From the NCBI GenBank assembly GCA_032052615.1, contig DAMBWF010000004.1, positions 186,001 to 250,000 of the forward strand: a DNA stretch of 64,000 nucleotides. Direction: 5' to 3'. This DNA comes from Pseudomonas_T sp032052615 (GTDB lineage: Bacteria > Pseudomonadota > Gammaproteobacteria > Pseudomonadales > Pseudomonadaceae). The translations under genes and the position numbers were made by a program. Of this stretch, positions 25,309 through 33,751 are shown piece after piece; within the stretch, counting starts at the first letter, position 1, and each line of letters opens with the position of its first letter. The notes beneath the pieces were generated by a model. The model was not told where the DNA came from and did no database searches. It saw only the letters and a list, made by a program, of their open reading frames with translations.

Positions 25309-26404
25309 ATGGAAATCAACCCGATCCTCAATGCCCTCAAGGATCTTTCCGAACGCACCCAGACCATTCGGGGGTATCTTTGACTACGATCAGAAGCATG
25401 ACCGCCTGATCGAAGTCGAGCGCGAGCTCGAAGACCCCAACGTCTGGAACAAGCCCGAATACGCCCAGAACCTCGGCCGTGAGCGCGCCCAATTAGCGCA
25501 GGTGGTCGGCACCCTGGACGAACTCACCAGCGGGCTGGCCGACTCCCGCGAGTTGCTGGAAATGGCCGCCGAGGAGAACGACGAGAACGCGGTGAACGAT
25601 GTCGCCGCGGAAGTCGAGCGCCTGAAGGGCATCCTCGAGAAACTGGAATTCCGCCGCATGTTCCGTGGCGAAATGGACCCGAACAACTGCTATTTGGACA
25701 TCCAGGCCGGCTCCGGCGGCACCGAGGCCCAGGACTGGGGCAACATGCTGCTGCGCATGTACCTGCGCTGGGCCGACAAGCACGGCTTCGACGCCACCAT
25801 CATGGAGCTGTCCGAAGGCGAGGTCGCCGGCATCAAGGGCGCCACCGTGCATATCAAGGGCGAATACGCTTTCGGTTGGCTGCGCACCGAGATCGGCGTG
25901 CACCGCCTGGTGCGCAAGAGCCCATTCGATTCCGGCAACCGTCGCCATACCTCGTTCACCGCGGTGTTCGTCTCCCCGGAAATCGACGACAACATCGAGA
26001 TCGAGATCAACCCGGCCGACTTGCGTATCGACACCTATCGCTCCTCCGGCGCCGGCGGACAGCACGTGAACACCACCGACTCGGCGGTGCGGATCACCCA
26101 CATTCCCACCAACACCGTGGTGAGCTGCCAGAACGAGCGCTCCCAGCACGCCAACAAGGACACCGCCATGAAAATGCTGCGGGCCAAGTTGTACGAGCAG
26201 GAAATGCAGAAGCGCAACGCCGCTTCCCAGGCCTTGGAGGACAGCAAGTCCGACATCGGCTGGGGCCACCAGATTCGTTCCTACGTACTGGACCAGTCCC
26301 GGATCAAGGACCTGCGCACCGGCGTCGAGCGAAGCGACTGTGACAAGGTCCTCGACGGCGACCTGGACGAATACCTCGAAGCCAGCCTGAAACAGGGGCT
26401 ATAG
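25309..26404 (+). CDS. prfB: Peptide chain release factor 2, with programmed +1 frameshift
   Basis: Release factor reading UGA and UAA. Frame 1 starts at the ATG at 25309 and runs 24 codons (MEINPILNALKDL...RGYL) to an in-frame TGA at 25381-25383. The slippage site GGGGG-TAT-CTT-TGA-C matches the conserved CTTTGAC with an internal Shine-Dalgarno-like GGGGG. Ribosomes shift +1 and continue at 25382 for 340 codons, giving 364 residues, the usual RF2 length. The anticodon-like SPF motif (RKSPFDSGNRRHTSF) and the GGQ catalytic loop (SGAGGQHVNTTDSAVRITH) are present. This is standard autoregulation: low RF2 lets the shift occur. lysS follows 90 bases downstream. Confidence 0.97.
25372..25384 (+). 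promoter_or_regulatory. RF2 programmed frameshift site
   Basis: GGGGGTATCTTTGAC spans the recoding site, with the UGA at 25381-25383 followed by C. The Shine-Dalgarno-like G run is three bases upstream of the CTT slippery codon, as in other bacteria, though the first codon is CGG rather than the usual AGG. Confidence 0.95.
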
Positions 26405-26494
26405 CCCCTTCGCCGCCCGCGCCCTCGCGGGCGGCGGCCCCTATCGCTGAACCTCCGGTGCCTCTCCATGCACCTCTGACGGAAACCCACGACC

Positions 26495-27997
26495 ATGAGC
26501 GAACAACCGCTGAACCCGCACGCCCAGCATGAGGAAGAGAACAAGCTGATCGCCCAGCGCAAGGAGAAGCTGGCGGGGCTGCGCAAGACCCAGTCGACCG
26601 TGTTCCCCAACGACTTCCGCCGCGACAGCCAGTGCGGCGACCTGCAGAAGCGCTGCGAGGGCAAGAGCAAGGAAGAGCTGGAAGCGGCGGGCCTCGAGGT
26701 CAAGGTGGCGGGGCGCCTGATGCTCAACCGGGGCGCGTTCATGGTGATCCAGGATATGACCGGGCGCATCCAGCTCTACGTGGACCGCAAGGGGCTGCCG
26801 GCCGAGACCCTCGAGGCGATCAAGCACTGGGACCTGGGCGACATCATCGCCGCCGAGGGCACCCTGGCCCGTTCCGGCAAGGGCGATCTGTACGTGCACA
26901 TGAAGCATGTACGCCTGCTCACCAAGTCGCTGCGGCCGTTGCCGGACAAGTTCCACGGCCTTACCGATACCGAGCAGCGCTACCGCCAGCGCTACGTCGA
27001 CCTGATCGTCAACGAGGAAGTGCGCCATACCTTCCGGGTGCGCTCCCAGGTGATCGCCCATATCCGTCGCTTCCTCGCCGAGCGGGACTTCCTCGAAGTG
27101 GAAACGCCGATGCTGCAGACCATTCCGGGCGGCGCGGCGGCGAAGCCGTTCGAGACCCACCATAACGCCCTGGACATGCCGATGTTCCTGCGCATCGCCC
27201 CGGAGCTCTACCTCAAGCGTCTGGTGGTGGGGGGCTTCGAGAAAGTCTTCGAGATCAACCGCAACTTCCGTAACGAAGGCGTTTCGACTCGGCACAACCC
27301 CGAGTTCACCATGCTGGAGTTCTACCAGGCCTACGCCGACTACGAAGACAACATGGACCTGACCGAGGAACTGTTCCGGGAGCTGGCCATGGCGGTGCTG
27401 GGTACCACCGATGTGCCTTACCAAGGCAAGGTATTCCACTTCGGCCAGCCGTTCGCCCGGTTGTCGGTCTTCGATTCGATTCTCCAGTACAACCCGGAGA
27501 TTGCCGCCGAGGACCTGCGCGACCTAGACAAGGCCCGTGCCCTCGCCAAGAAGGCCGGGGCCGACGTGAAGGGGTTCGAGGGCTTGGGCAAACTGCAGAC
27601 CATGATCTTCGAGGAGCTGGTCGAGTATAAGCTGGAGCAGCCCACCTTCATTACCCGCTACCCCTTCGAGGTATCGCCTCTGGCCCGCCGCAGCGACGAC
27701 GACCCGAGCGTCACCGACCGCTTCGAGCTGTTCATCGGCGGCCGCGAGATCGCCAACGCCTATTCCGAGCTGAACGACGCCGAGGATCAGGCCGAGCGTT
27801 TCCACGCCCAGGTCCGCGACAAGGACGCCGGCGACGACGAGGCCATGCACTTCGACGCCGACTTCGTCGCGGCGCTGGAATACGGCATGCCGCCCACCGC
27901 CGGCGAAGGCATCGGCATCGACCGCCTGGTGATGCTGCTGACCGACTCGCCGTCGATCCGCGACGTCATCCTGTTCCCGCACATGCGCCCGCTGTAA
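26495..27997 (+). CDS. lysS: Lysyl-tRNA synthetase, class II
   Basis: Enzyme of 500 residues. The N-terminal OB fold (about 60-155) binds the anticodon and the class II catalytic core follows. Motif 1 is in FLEVETPMLQTIPGGAAAKPF near 201, motif 2 in FEINRNFRNEG near 252, and motif 3 in GEGIGIDRLVMLL near 472. It sits 90 bases downstream of prfB, the common prfB-lysS order in proteobacteria. A hairpin terminator follows at 28016. Confidence 0.98.
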   Translation: MSEQPLNPHAQHEEENKLIAQRKEKLAGLRKTQSTVFPNDFRRDSQCGDLQKRCEGKSKEELEAAGLEVKVAGRLMLNRGAFMVIQDMTGRIQLYVDRKGLPAETLEAIKHWDLGDIIAAEGTLARSGKGDLYVHMKHVRLLTKSLRPLPDKFHGLTDTEQRYRQRYVDLIVNEEVRHTFRVRSQVIAHIRRFLAERDFLEVETPMLQTIPGGAAAKPFETHHNALDMPMFLRIAPELYLKRLVVGGFEKVFEINRNFRNEGVSTRHNPEFTMLEFYQAYADYEDNMDLTEELFRELAMAVLGTTDVPYQGKVFHFGQPFARLSVFDSILQYNPEIAAEDLRDLDKARALAKKAGADVKGFEGLGKLQTMIFEELVEYKLEQPTFITRYPFEVSPLARRSDDDPSVTDRFELFIGGREIANAYSELNDAEDQAERFHAQVRDKDAGDDEAMHFDADFVAALEYGMPPTAGEGIGIDRLVMLLTDSPSIRDVILFPHMRPL

Positions 27998-28015
27998 CGC
28001 CCCTCCGCGTCACGA

Positions 28016-28045
28016 AGAACCGCCCTCGAGGCGGTTCTTTCGTTT
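28016..28045 (+). terminator. lysS terminator
   Basis: AGAACCGCC and GGCGGTTCT pair around CTCGA and lead into a T-rich tract, 19 bases after the stop codon. Confidence 0.9.
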
Positions 28046-28285
28046 CGGCGAACCCGGCCCCGCGCATTGGCGATGCGTGAAGGGCACTCATTCGGCTCGC
28101 ATCGGTCTGACCGTTCGTCCCCTTCGGGGTTAAAGCAGCGATAATGGCGTTTTGGCGGAACCCGCCAGTCGGAGCCGGAGCGGCGAGATGTCATGCATCG
28201 CTTTTCACACCGACTTCGGGCGCTGGTTCCCTATCGCGGCATCCTCCCGGCCGGAGCGGGTGCGTCGTTTCCAGGAGTACGTGTC

Positions 28286-28999
28286 TTGACCGAGAAGTCC
28301 TATCACGAAAGCGCGGCGCGAGTCGCCAGCGCGGTCGCCGAGAGTGTGAAGTATCAGGGCCGTAAAGCCAGCCGTCAGGGCAGCGAGCAACGCCGGCAGG
28401 CGATCCTCGACGCCGCCATGCGCATCATCGTGCGCGACGGCGTGCGGGCCGTGCGGCACCGGGCGGTGGCCGCCGAGGCCGGCGTGCCGTTGTCGGCCAC
28501 CACCTACTATTTCAAGGACATCGACGATCTCATCACCGATACCTTCGCTCAGTTCGTCGAGCGCAGCGCGGAAATGCTCGGTGCGTTCTGGGAGCGTATG
28601 GAGGACGATCTGCGGGGGCTCGCCACGGCGGCGGCCAGCGACCGACCTTCGCGCCGGCGGCAGACCGAGCGGATGGTGGAAATGGCCATCGGGTACGTGC
28701 AGGGGCAATTGACCGAGAACCGGGAAATGCTCCTGGCGGAGCAGGCGTTCCGCCAGGAAGCATTGCTCAATCCAGCGCTGCGCGAGCTGGCCGAGGCCCA
28801 TCGGCGTATCCTCTTCGAGGGCGTCGATCAGTTCTTCCGCATCCTCGGCTCCGCCGAGCCGGCCCAGGATGCCCGGATATTGACCGCCCTGATGCTGGGC
28901 GTGGAATATCAGGCCTTGCTCGATGGCGCGGACAACCTGGACATCGAGGGCATACGGGCGGTCTTCAGGCGCTACCTTTATATGGTGATGGGGGTGTAG
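28286..28999 (+). CDS. TetR-family transcriptional regulator
   Basis: Protein of 237 residues. The helix-turn-helix is near residues 40-80 (RQAILDAAMRIIVRDGVRAVRHRAVAAEAGVPLSATTYYF), with a TetR ligand domain behind it. The start is a TTG at 28286 preceded by GGAG; an upstream in-frame ATG at 28193 would add residues that look non-coding. The unusually long N-terminal arm (about 35 residues) may be real. The gene precedes the DUF1704 operon by 54 bases and may control it. Target and ligand are unknown. Confidence 0.85.
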   Translation: MTEKSYHESAARVASAVAESVKYQGRKASRQGSEQRRQAILDAAMRIIVRDGVRAVRHRAVAAEAGVPLSATTYYFKDIDDLITDTFAQFVERSAEMLGAFWERMEDDLRGLATAAASDRPSRRRQTERMVEMAIGYVQGQLTENREMLLAEQAFRQEALLNPALRELAEAHRRILFEGVDQFFRILGSAEPAQDARILTALMLGVEYQALLDGADNLDIEGIRAVFRRYLYMVMGV

Positions 29000-29053
29000 G
29001 CGATCCGCCGACCCACCCATGGTCCGTCGCTCACGTCCGCTCCCGAGGTACCG

Positions 29054-30349
29054 ATGACCCTGACCACCGCCAGCCGCCCTTACCACCAGATCATTCGCGA
29101 TCTGTCCGACCGGATCGTGCAGGCGCAGACGCCGATCCGCGTGCTGGATGCGGTGAAGTGGGACGACGGGGTGCGCAGCGCATTCCTCGAGGCGGGCGGC
29201 CGGCGCCTGCCGGCCGTGGACCGCGCCTACTACGAGGCCCGCCCCCTGGCGTTCGACGCCAACGCCAAGAAGCTGGAATTCCAGAACATCGAGCGGGACA
29301 TCACCCGCCAACTGGGGCAGTTCAACCCGGTCGGCGGCATCATGCGGCGTATGTGCAAGGAATACCGCATGGTCATCCGCATGCTCGAGGCGCGCGGTAC
29401 GGCGGATTTCGGCCTCATCTCCCAGGAGCTTTACGGCGCCGCTTCCGATGCTTTCCATGCCGGCGACCCGACTCTGGCCGACCTAGGGTTGATGCTGTCC
29501 GACTACCTGAACAACATCGACTTCCGCGGCGATCTCAAGGACGAGCCCAAGACGCTCACCGCCAGCGATGCCGTCGCCTTGTTGCGCGAGCGCCTGGGCC
29601 CGGTGTTCGGCGAAGGGGAGGGGGCGATCCGGGTCTTCGAGTCCGACGGAATCGTCGCCGACGCGGCGGCCGGCGCCGACTATATCAAGGTGCGCGCCGA
29701 CGCCCTGTTCAACGAGCGGGACGTGCGCGCCCTGGAAGTCCATGAGGGGCTGGTGCATGTCGGCACCACCCTGAACGGGCTGAACCAGCCGATCTGCACC
29801 TTCCTGTCCAAGGGCCCGCCATCGTCCACGGTGACCCAGGAGGGGCTGGCCATCCTCATGGAAGTGATCGCCTTCGCCTCGTACCCGACGCGCCTGCGCA
29901 AGCTCACCAATCGCACTCGGGCCATCCACATGGCGGAGGAGGGGGCCGATTTCCTCGAGGTGCATCGGTTCTTCCTCGACCAGGGCTATACCCTGGAAGA
30001 AGCCTACGGCAACGCCAGCCGAGTCTTCCGGGGCGCCTCGCCGGATGGCCTGCCCTTCACCAAGGACCTGTCCTACCTGAAGGGCTTCATCATGATCTAC
30101 AACTACATCCAACTCGCCGTGCGCAAGGGCAAGCTGGAACAAATCCCGCTGTTGTTTTGCGGCAAGACCACCCTGGAAGACATGCGCACCTTGCGTCAGT
30201 TGGTGGACGAAGGACTGGTGGCGCCGCCGAAATACCTGCCACCCCAGTTCCGCGACCTGAACGCGCTGTCCGCCTGGATGTGCTTCTCCAACTTCCTCAA
30301 CCACCTGAGCCTGGACCGGATCGAGGCGGACTACGCCAATATCCTCTGA
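29054..30349 (+). CDS. DUF1704 'QEGLA' putative metallopeptidase
   Basis: Protein of 431 residues. It has two family signatures: a zinc-type HExxxH (EVHEGLVHVGT, near 233-239) and QEGLA (VTQEGLAILMEVI near 263). The family is annotated as flavohemoglobin expression-modulating QEGLA motif protein and is related to the eukaryotic MATCAP tyrosine carboxypeptidases through the HExxxH zinc site; peptidase activity in bacteria is inferred. No signal peptide is visible, so it should be cytosolic. It lies 54 bases after the TetR gene and 22 bases before the next. Confidence 0.85.
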   Translation: MTLTTASRPYHQIIRDLSDRIVQAQTPIRVLDAVKWDDGVRSAFLEAGGRRLPAVDRAYYEARPLAFDANAKKLEFQNIERDITRQLGQFNPVGGIMRRMCKEYRMVIRMLEARGTADFGLISQELYGAASDAFHAGDPTLADLGLMLSDYLNNIDFRGDLKDEPKTLTASDAVALLRERLGPVFGEGEGAIRVFESDGIVADAAAGADYIKVRADALFNERDVRALEVHEGLVHVGTTLNGLNQPICTFLSKGPPSSTVTQEGLAILMEVIAFASYPTRLRKLTNRTRAIHMAEEGADFLEVHRFFLDQGYTLEEAYGNASRVFRGASPDGLPFTKDLSYLKGFIMIYNYIQLAVRKGKLEQIPLLFCGKTTLEDMRTLRQLVDEGLVAPPKYLPPQFRDLNALSAWMCFSNFLNHLSLDRIEADYANIL

Positions 30350-30371
30350 GCCCTTCGTCCGCGAGATACTC

Positions 30372-31319
30372 ATGCCCGTGCGCCTTCGTTGCCTTTTCAG
30401 CCGCCTTCCGTCTTTTCGTTCCCTGGCGCGGCGGCGCGTGGCGGGGTGCGCCGCGCTGGTGCTGGCCTCGGTGCTGCAGGGGTGCAGCGGATTATTGTTC
30501 TATCCCCAACCGGGTCTGCCTTTCACGCCTCAGCGAGCCGGATTGATGTACCGCGACGTCTACCTGACCGCCGCCGACGGCACCCGCCTGCATGGGTGGT
30601 GGCTGCCGGCCAAGGCCGGCGTCGCGGTGAAGGGAACGGTGCTGCACCTGCATGGCAACGGGGGCAATTTGGCCAGCCACCTGGGGGGGAGCTACTGGTT
30701 GCCGGAGGCCGGCTACCAGGTGCTGATGCTGGACTATCGCGGCTATGGCTTGTCCGAGGGGTCGCCCTCGCTGCCCGCCATTTACCAGGACATCGACGCC
30801 GCCTTCGAGTGGTTGCGGCGCTCTCCGGACACCCAGGGGAAACCCTTGGTGCTGCTGGGGCAGAGCATCGGCGGCGCGCTCGCGGTGCATTATTTGGCGG
30901 AGCACCCGGCGCACCGTCGAGCGCTGCGCGCGCTGGTGCTGGACGGCGTGCCCGCCAGCTACCGCGAGGTGGCGCGGCATGCCCTGGCCGGTGGCTGGCT
31001 GACTTGGCCCCTGCAGGTGCCATTGTCCTGGCTGGTGCCGGACGGCGAGCGGGCCCTGGACGCCATGCCACGCTTGGTGGGGTTGCCGATCCTGATCTAC
31101 CACAGCCTCGACGATGACATCGTGCCCCTTTCCAATGGCGTGCGCTTGTATCAAGCTGCGCCGCCGCCCCGGGTGTTCCAGCCGACCCGGGGCGGTCACG
31201 TGCAGACTTTCGCCGACCCCGTCTGGCGCGAAGTGATGCTGCGTTACCTCGACGACCCGCGCGGGTTCGTCGGTCTGCGCCGGCTGGCCGAAGTCCCGAA
31301 TCCCGAGAGTCCCCAATGA
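30372..31319 (+). CDS. Alpha/beta hydrolase lipoprotein
   Basis: Protein of 315 residues. A basic N-terminus and hydrophobic stretch lead to a lipobox with cysteine C38 (LQGCSG), so it should be lipid-anchored. The alpha/beta hydrolase core (YRDVYLTAADGTRLHGWWLP onward) has the nucleophile elbow GQSIGG near residue 165. The acidic residue is likely in SLDDDIVPL near 250 and the histidine in GGHVQTF near 275. Substrate is unknown. Its TGA overlaps the ATG of the next gene (ATGA), so the two are translationally coupled. Confidence 0.85.
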   Translation: MPVRLRCLFSRLPSFRSLARRRVAGCAALVLASVLQGCSGLLFYPQPGLPFTPQRAGLMYRDVYLTAADGTRLHGWWLPAKAGVAVKGTVLHLHGNGGNLASHLGGSYWLPEAGYQVLMLDYRGYGLSEGSPSLPAIYQDIDAAFEWLRRSPDTQGKPLVLLGQSIGGALAVHYLAEHPAHRRALRALVLDGVPASYREVARHALAGGWLTWPLQVPLSWLVPDGERALDAMPRLVGLPILIYHSLDDDIVPLSNGVRLYQAAPPPRVFQPTRGGHVQTFADPVWREVMLRYLDDPRGFVGLRRLAEVPNPESPQ

Positions 31320-31639
31320 GCGAACGCAACCCACTTCCGCTGATCGTCACCGGTATCTGCAGCATTGTCGGCACCGTGCTGGTGCTCTGGTATTACGGCT
31401 ATCTGCACTTCGCCAAGGAAGAGGACGCCTTGCTGCTGGCCGAGTTCACCATGCTCAAGTCGATCCCCGGGGAAGACACCAAGCTTTCCCTGCAACCGGC
31501 CAACCAGGCGGCGCAATGCATCGATGGCGTCCTGGTGCTGTTCGACACCACCCAGAAAGGCCTGTCCGGTGTGCTGGTGGACGATCACAAGCGCGCGGTC
31601 CGCTGCCTCGGCCAGGAAACCCCGCAGGTCGAGCAGTGA
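31316..31639 (+). CDS. Small single-pass membrane protein, unknown function
   Basis: Protein of 107 residues with one hydrophobic helix at about 8-27 (LIVTGICSIVGTVLVLWYYG) and a soluble domain of about 80 residues containing two cysteines (AAQCIDG and VRCLGQ). I do not recognise the family. It overlaps the upstream hydrolase stop by four bases and its own TGA overlaps the macrodomain ATG, so it is in a tightly coupled operon. Confidence 0.75.
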   Translation: MSERNPLPLIVTGICSIVGTVLVLWYYGYLHFAKEEDALLLAEFTMLKSIPGEDTKLSLQPANQAAQCIDGVLVLFDTTQKGLSGVLVDDHKRAVRCLGQETPQVEQ

Positions 31640-32145
31640 TGAAGCTGGAACTCCACCAGGGCGACATCACCCGCCTGGAGGTGGAGGCCATCGTCAATGC
31701 GGCCAACGAATCGTTGTTGGGCGGCGGTGGCGTGGACGGCGCGATCCATCGAGCGGCCGGTCCGGAATTGCTGACGTATTGTCGCGACCTCGGCGGGTGC
31801 CCGACCGGCGAGGCCAGGCTCACGCCGGGCTTCCGCCTGCCGGCCCGATACATCATCCACACGGTCGGCCCGGTCTGGCGCGGCGGCCGGCAGGGGGAGC
31901 CGACGCTGCTGGCCTCCTGTTATCAGCGCAGCCTGGCCCTGGCGGAGGCCCACGGCCTGTCCAGCATCGCCTTCCCCGCGATCAGTTGCGGCATCTATGG
32001 CTATCCGCTGGAGGCAGCGGCGGCGGTCGCCATCGATGTGCTGCGAGCGCCTCGCCCCGAAGGCAGCTCCTTGCGGCGCGCGGTGCTGGTGGCGTTTTCT
32101 CAGGACATGGCGGACCTCTATCGCCGACTGCTGCGGGACCGTTGA
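31639..32145 (+). CDS. Macrodomain protein (YmdB-like ADP-ribose hydrolase type)
   Basis: Protein of 168 residues consisting of a macrodomain. The ADP-ribose-binding loop is NAANESLLGGGGVDGAIHRAAG near residue 21, and the second phosphate-binding loop is ISCGIYGYP near 115. Members hydrolyse O-acetyl-ADP-ribose or remove ADP-ribose from proteins. Its start overlaps the upstream stop (TGATG), indicating coupling to the small membrane protein. Specific substrate is unknown. Confidence 0.9.
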   Translation: MKLELHQGDITRLEVEAIVNAANESLLGGGGVDGAIHRAAGPELLTYCRDLGGCPTGEARLTPGFRLPARYIIHTVGPVWRGGRQGEPTLLASCYQRSLALAEAHGLSSIAFPAISCGIYGYPLEAAAAVAIDVLRAPRPEGSSLRRAVLVAFSQDMADLYRRLLRDR

Positions 32146-32154
32146 GCGCCCATG

Positions 32155-32182
32155 AAAAAGCCCCGCCAGGGCGGGGCTTTTT
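32155..32182. terminator. Bidirectional terminator between the macrodomain gene and lptF
   Basis: AAAAAGCCCCGCC and GGCGGGGCTTTTT form a stem with a tiny loop. The A run and T run at both sides let it serve both strands. Confidence 0.9.
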
Positions 32183-32197
32183 CATGCCTGCGGTTTC

Positions 32198-32995
32198 TTA
32201 CTGGAGGACGCGCGGACCACGGGGAGCTACCGGCTCCGGACCGTTGGATACGGTCACTTCCACGCGGCGGTTGAGCGCGCGGTTGCTGGCGGTGCTGTTA
32301 TCCGCCACCGGGTAGTCCTTGCCGAAACCTTGGGTGGTGATGCGTTGCGGCGATACGCCCATGGAGACCAGTGCGCGACGTACCGAGTCGGCCCGGGCCT
32401 GGGACAGGCGCAGGTTGTGCTCGACGGTGCCGGTGTTGTCGGTGAAGCCTTCCACCACCACCATCCGCTCGGGATGCTGGTTGAGGAAGGTGGCCAGTTG
32501 CTGGATGTTGGCCAAGCCGCTGCGCTTGAGCTCGGCGCGATCCACTTCGAACAGCATGTCGCCCAGCGTGATCATCGAGCCACGGTCGGTCTGTTGCGGC
32601 TTGAGGTTCTGCAGCTCGTTCTTGAGGATGTTCATTTGCTGGGTGCGCGCGTCCAACTGCGCTTGGGTGCGCTGGGCGGCGGCGTTGCGCAGGTCGCCTT
32701 CGGCGGTGCGCAGGCGGATGGTCTGCTGGGCAACCTGAATGCGCTGGTTGGTCAGGTAGGCCAACTGGTCGACGTGAGAGGCGTCCTGCTTGTCGCGGTA
32801 AGCCTGCTCGGCGCGGTTCAGCATGTCGCCGGCTTCCTTGGTTTCCAGCGCGGCGAGGCTGTTGGCCTGCGGTTGGCTCTGCAGAGTGGAGTAATTGCTG
32901 CGGGCCTGTTCCAGATTCGGGTTCGGCTTGTTGGCGCAGGCCACCAGGGCCAGGCTCAGGGCGGACAGTACGGGAATGGCGATGAACTTATGCAT
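32198..32995 (-). CDS. lptF: OmpA-family outer-membrane lipoprotein LptF
   Basis: Protein of 265 residues. A signal peptide ends in a lipobox with cysteine C20 (LVACANK). A coiled-coil-like DUF4398-type helical region (about 25-130) follows, then an OmpA/MotB peptidoglycan-binding domain (about 150-245) with the NTGTVEHNLRLSQARADSVRRAL and NRALNRRVEV motifs. It resembles LptF, a stress-induced lipoprotein of P. aeruginosa under AlgU control. It lies 44 bases downstream of the DUF4398 gene, in the same operon. Confidence 0.88.
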   Translation of the reverse strand: MHKFIAIPVLSALSLALVACANKPNPNLEQARSNYSTLQSQPQANSLAALETKEAGDMLNRAEQAYRDKQDASHVDQLAYLTNQRIQVAQQTIRLRTAEGDLRNAAAQRTQAQLDARTQQMNILKNELQNLKPQQTDRGSMITLGDMLFEVDRAELKRSGLANIQQLATFLNQHPERMVVVEGFTDNTGTVEHNLRLSQARADSVRRALVSMGVSPQRITTQGFGKDYPVADNSTASNRALNRRVEVTVSNGPEPVAPRGPRVLQ

Positions 32996-33039
32996 GACGA
33001 ATCGTCCTTTTTCGGAAATATCGTGGAATTCGGGCGGGA

Positions 33040-33444
33040 TCACTGGTTATTGATGATGATCGGGGCCCGGCTGCCTTCCTCACGCAGTTGCTGCACGCCT
33101 TGCTGGGCATCCTGTACGGCTTTCTCGGCCTTGACGGCCTGCGCCTTACGCTCCGCGACCCGCGCATCCCACTCGGCCTGCTCGGCCAGGCGGCGCGCTT
33201 CGTCGTAGTGCTTGTCGTGCATCTGCATCTCGGCCTGATTCAGCTTGTCTTGGGCGCTCTTCATTTCCACCGGGGCGTACTCGGTGGCCCCGGCACTGAC
33301 GGCGCTCTTCACCACGGTATTGGTGACGGCGAACTGCTCGGTGGGCGGGTTGCCGGCGCAACCGGCCAGGGCCAGCGCACTGCCCATGGCCAAAGCGGTG
33401 AGTTTGAAACCACGCAGCGAGGTGGACTGGGCGAAAGTCTTCAT
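33040..33444 (-). CDS. DUF4398 lipoprotein
   Basis: Protein of 134 residues. A signal sequence with lipobox cysteine C29 (LALAGCAGN) is followed by a helical coiled-coil domain of DUF4398 type (SAQDKLNQAEMQMHDKHYDEARRLAEQAEWDARVAE). It is the upstream partner of lptF. A GTG-like upstream frame or the ATG at 33459 adds five residues; 33444 is chosen. The family is of unknown function but is usually found with OmpA-like lipoproteins. Confidence 0.85.
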   Translation of the reverse strand: MKTFAQSTSLRGFKLTALAMGSALALAGCAGNPPTEQFAVTNTVVKSAVSAGATEYAPVEMKSAQDKLNQAEMQMHDKHYDEARRLAEQAEWDARVAERKAQAVKAEKAVQDAQQGVQQLREEGSRAPIIINNQ

Positions 33445-33751
33445 GTGTATCAGCTCCATGTGGATTTTCCTGAAACGGCCCGACCGTACAGGTCCGGTCG
33501 GCGAACCTTGTCGCTCATTGGCTTCTATTGGCGGCTTTTAGCCGTCGTTCGGCTCGAAACGCTGGAGTTTCGGTGCCGTGCCTGGTTAAAGCGTGTGACC
33601 GGTCGTCGGCTGCAACGTTCAAAGTTTTCCCGCCGCTTCGGCATGGCCCTCGAATGGGCCACGGAAGAGGCCTGCCGAGCCGCGCCGCGAACGATGTAAC
33701 TTCATGACCTCGACACACTCTGAACAGAGCGAGCCGCAAGGAGGAACCGCC
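33445..33751. other. Gene-free divergent gap between the DUF4398 gene and ppc
   Basis: About 307 bases separate two divergent genes. I see no open frame, hairpin or RNA with support, and no convincing promoter pair. It must carry the promoters of both operons. Confidence 0.6.
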
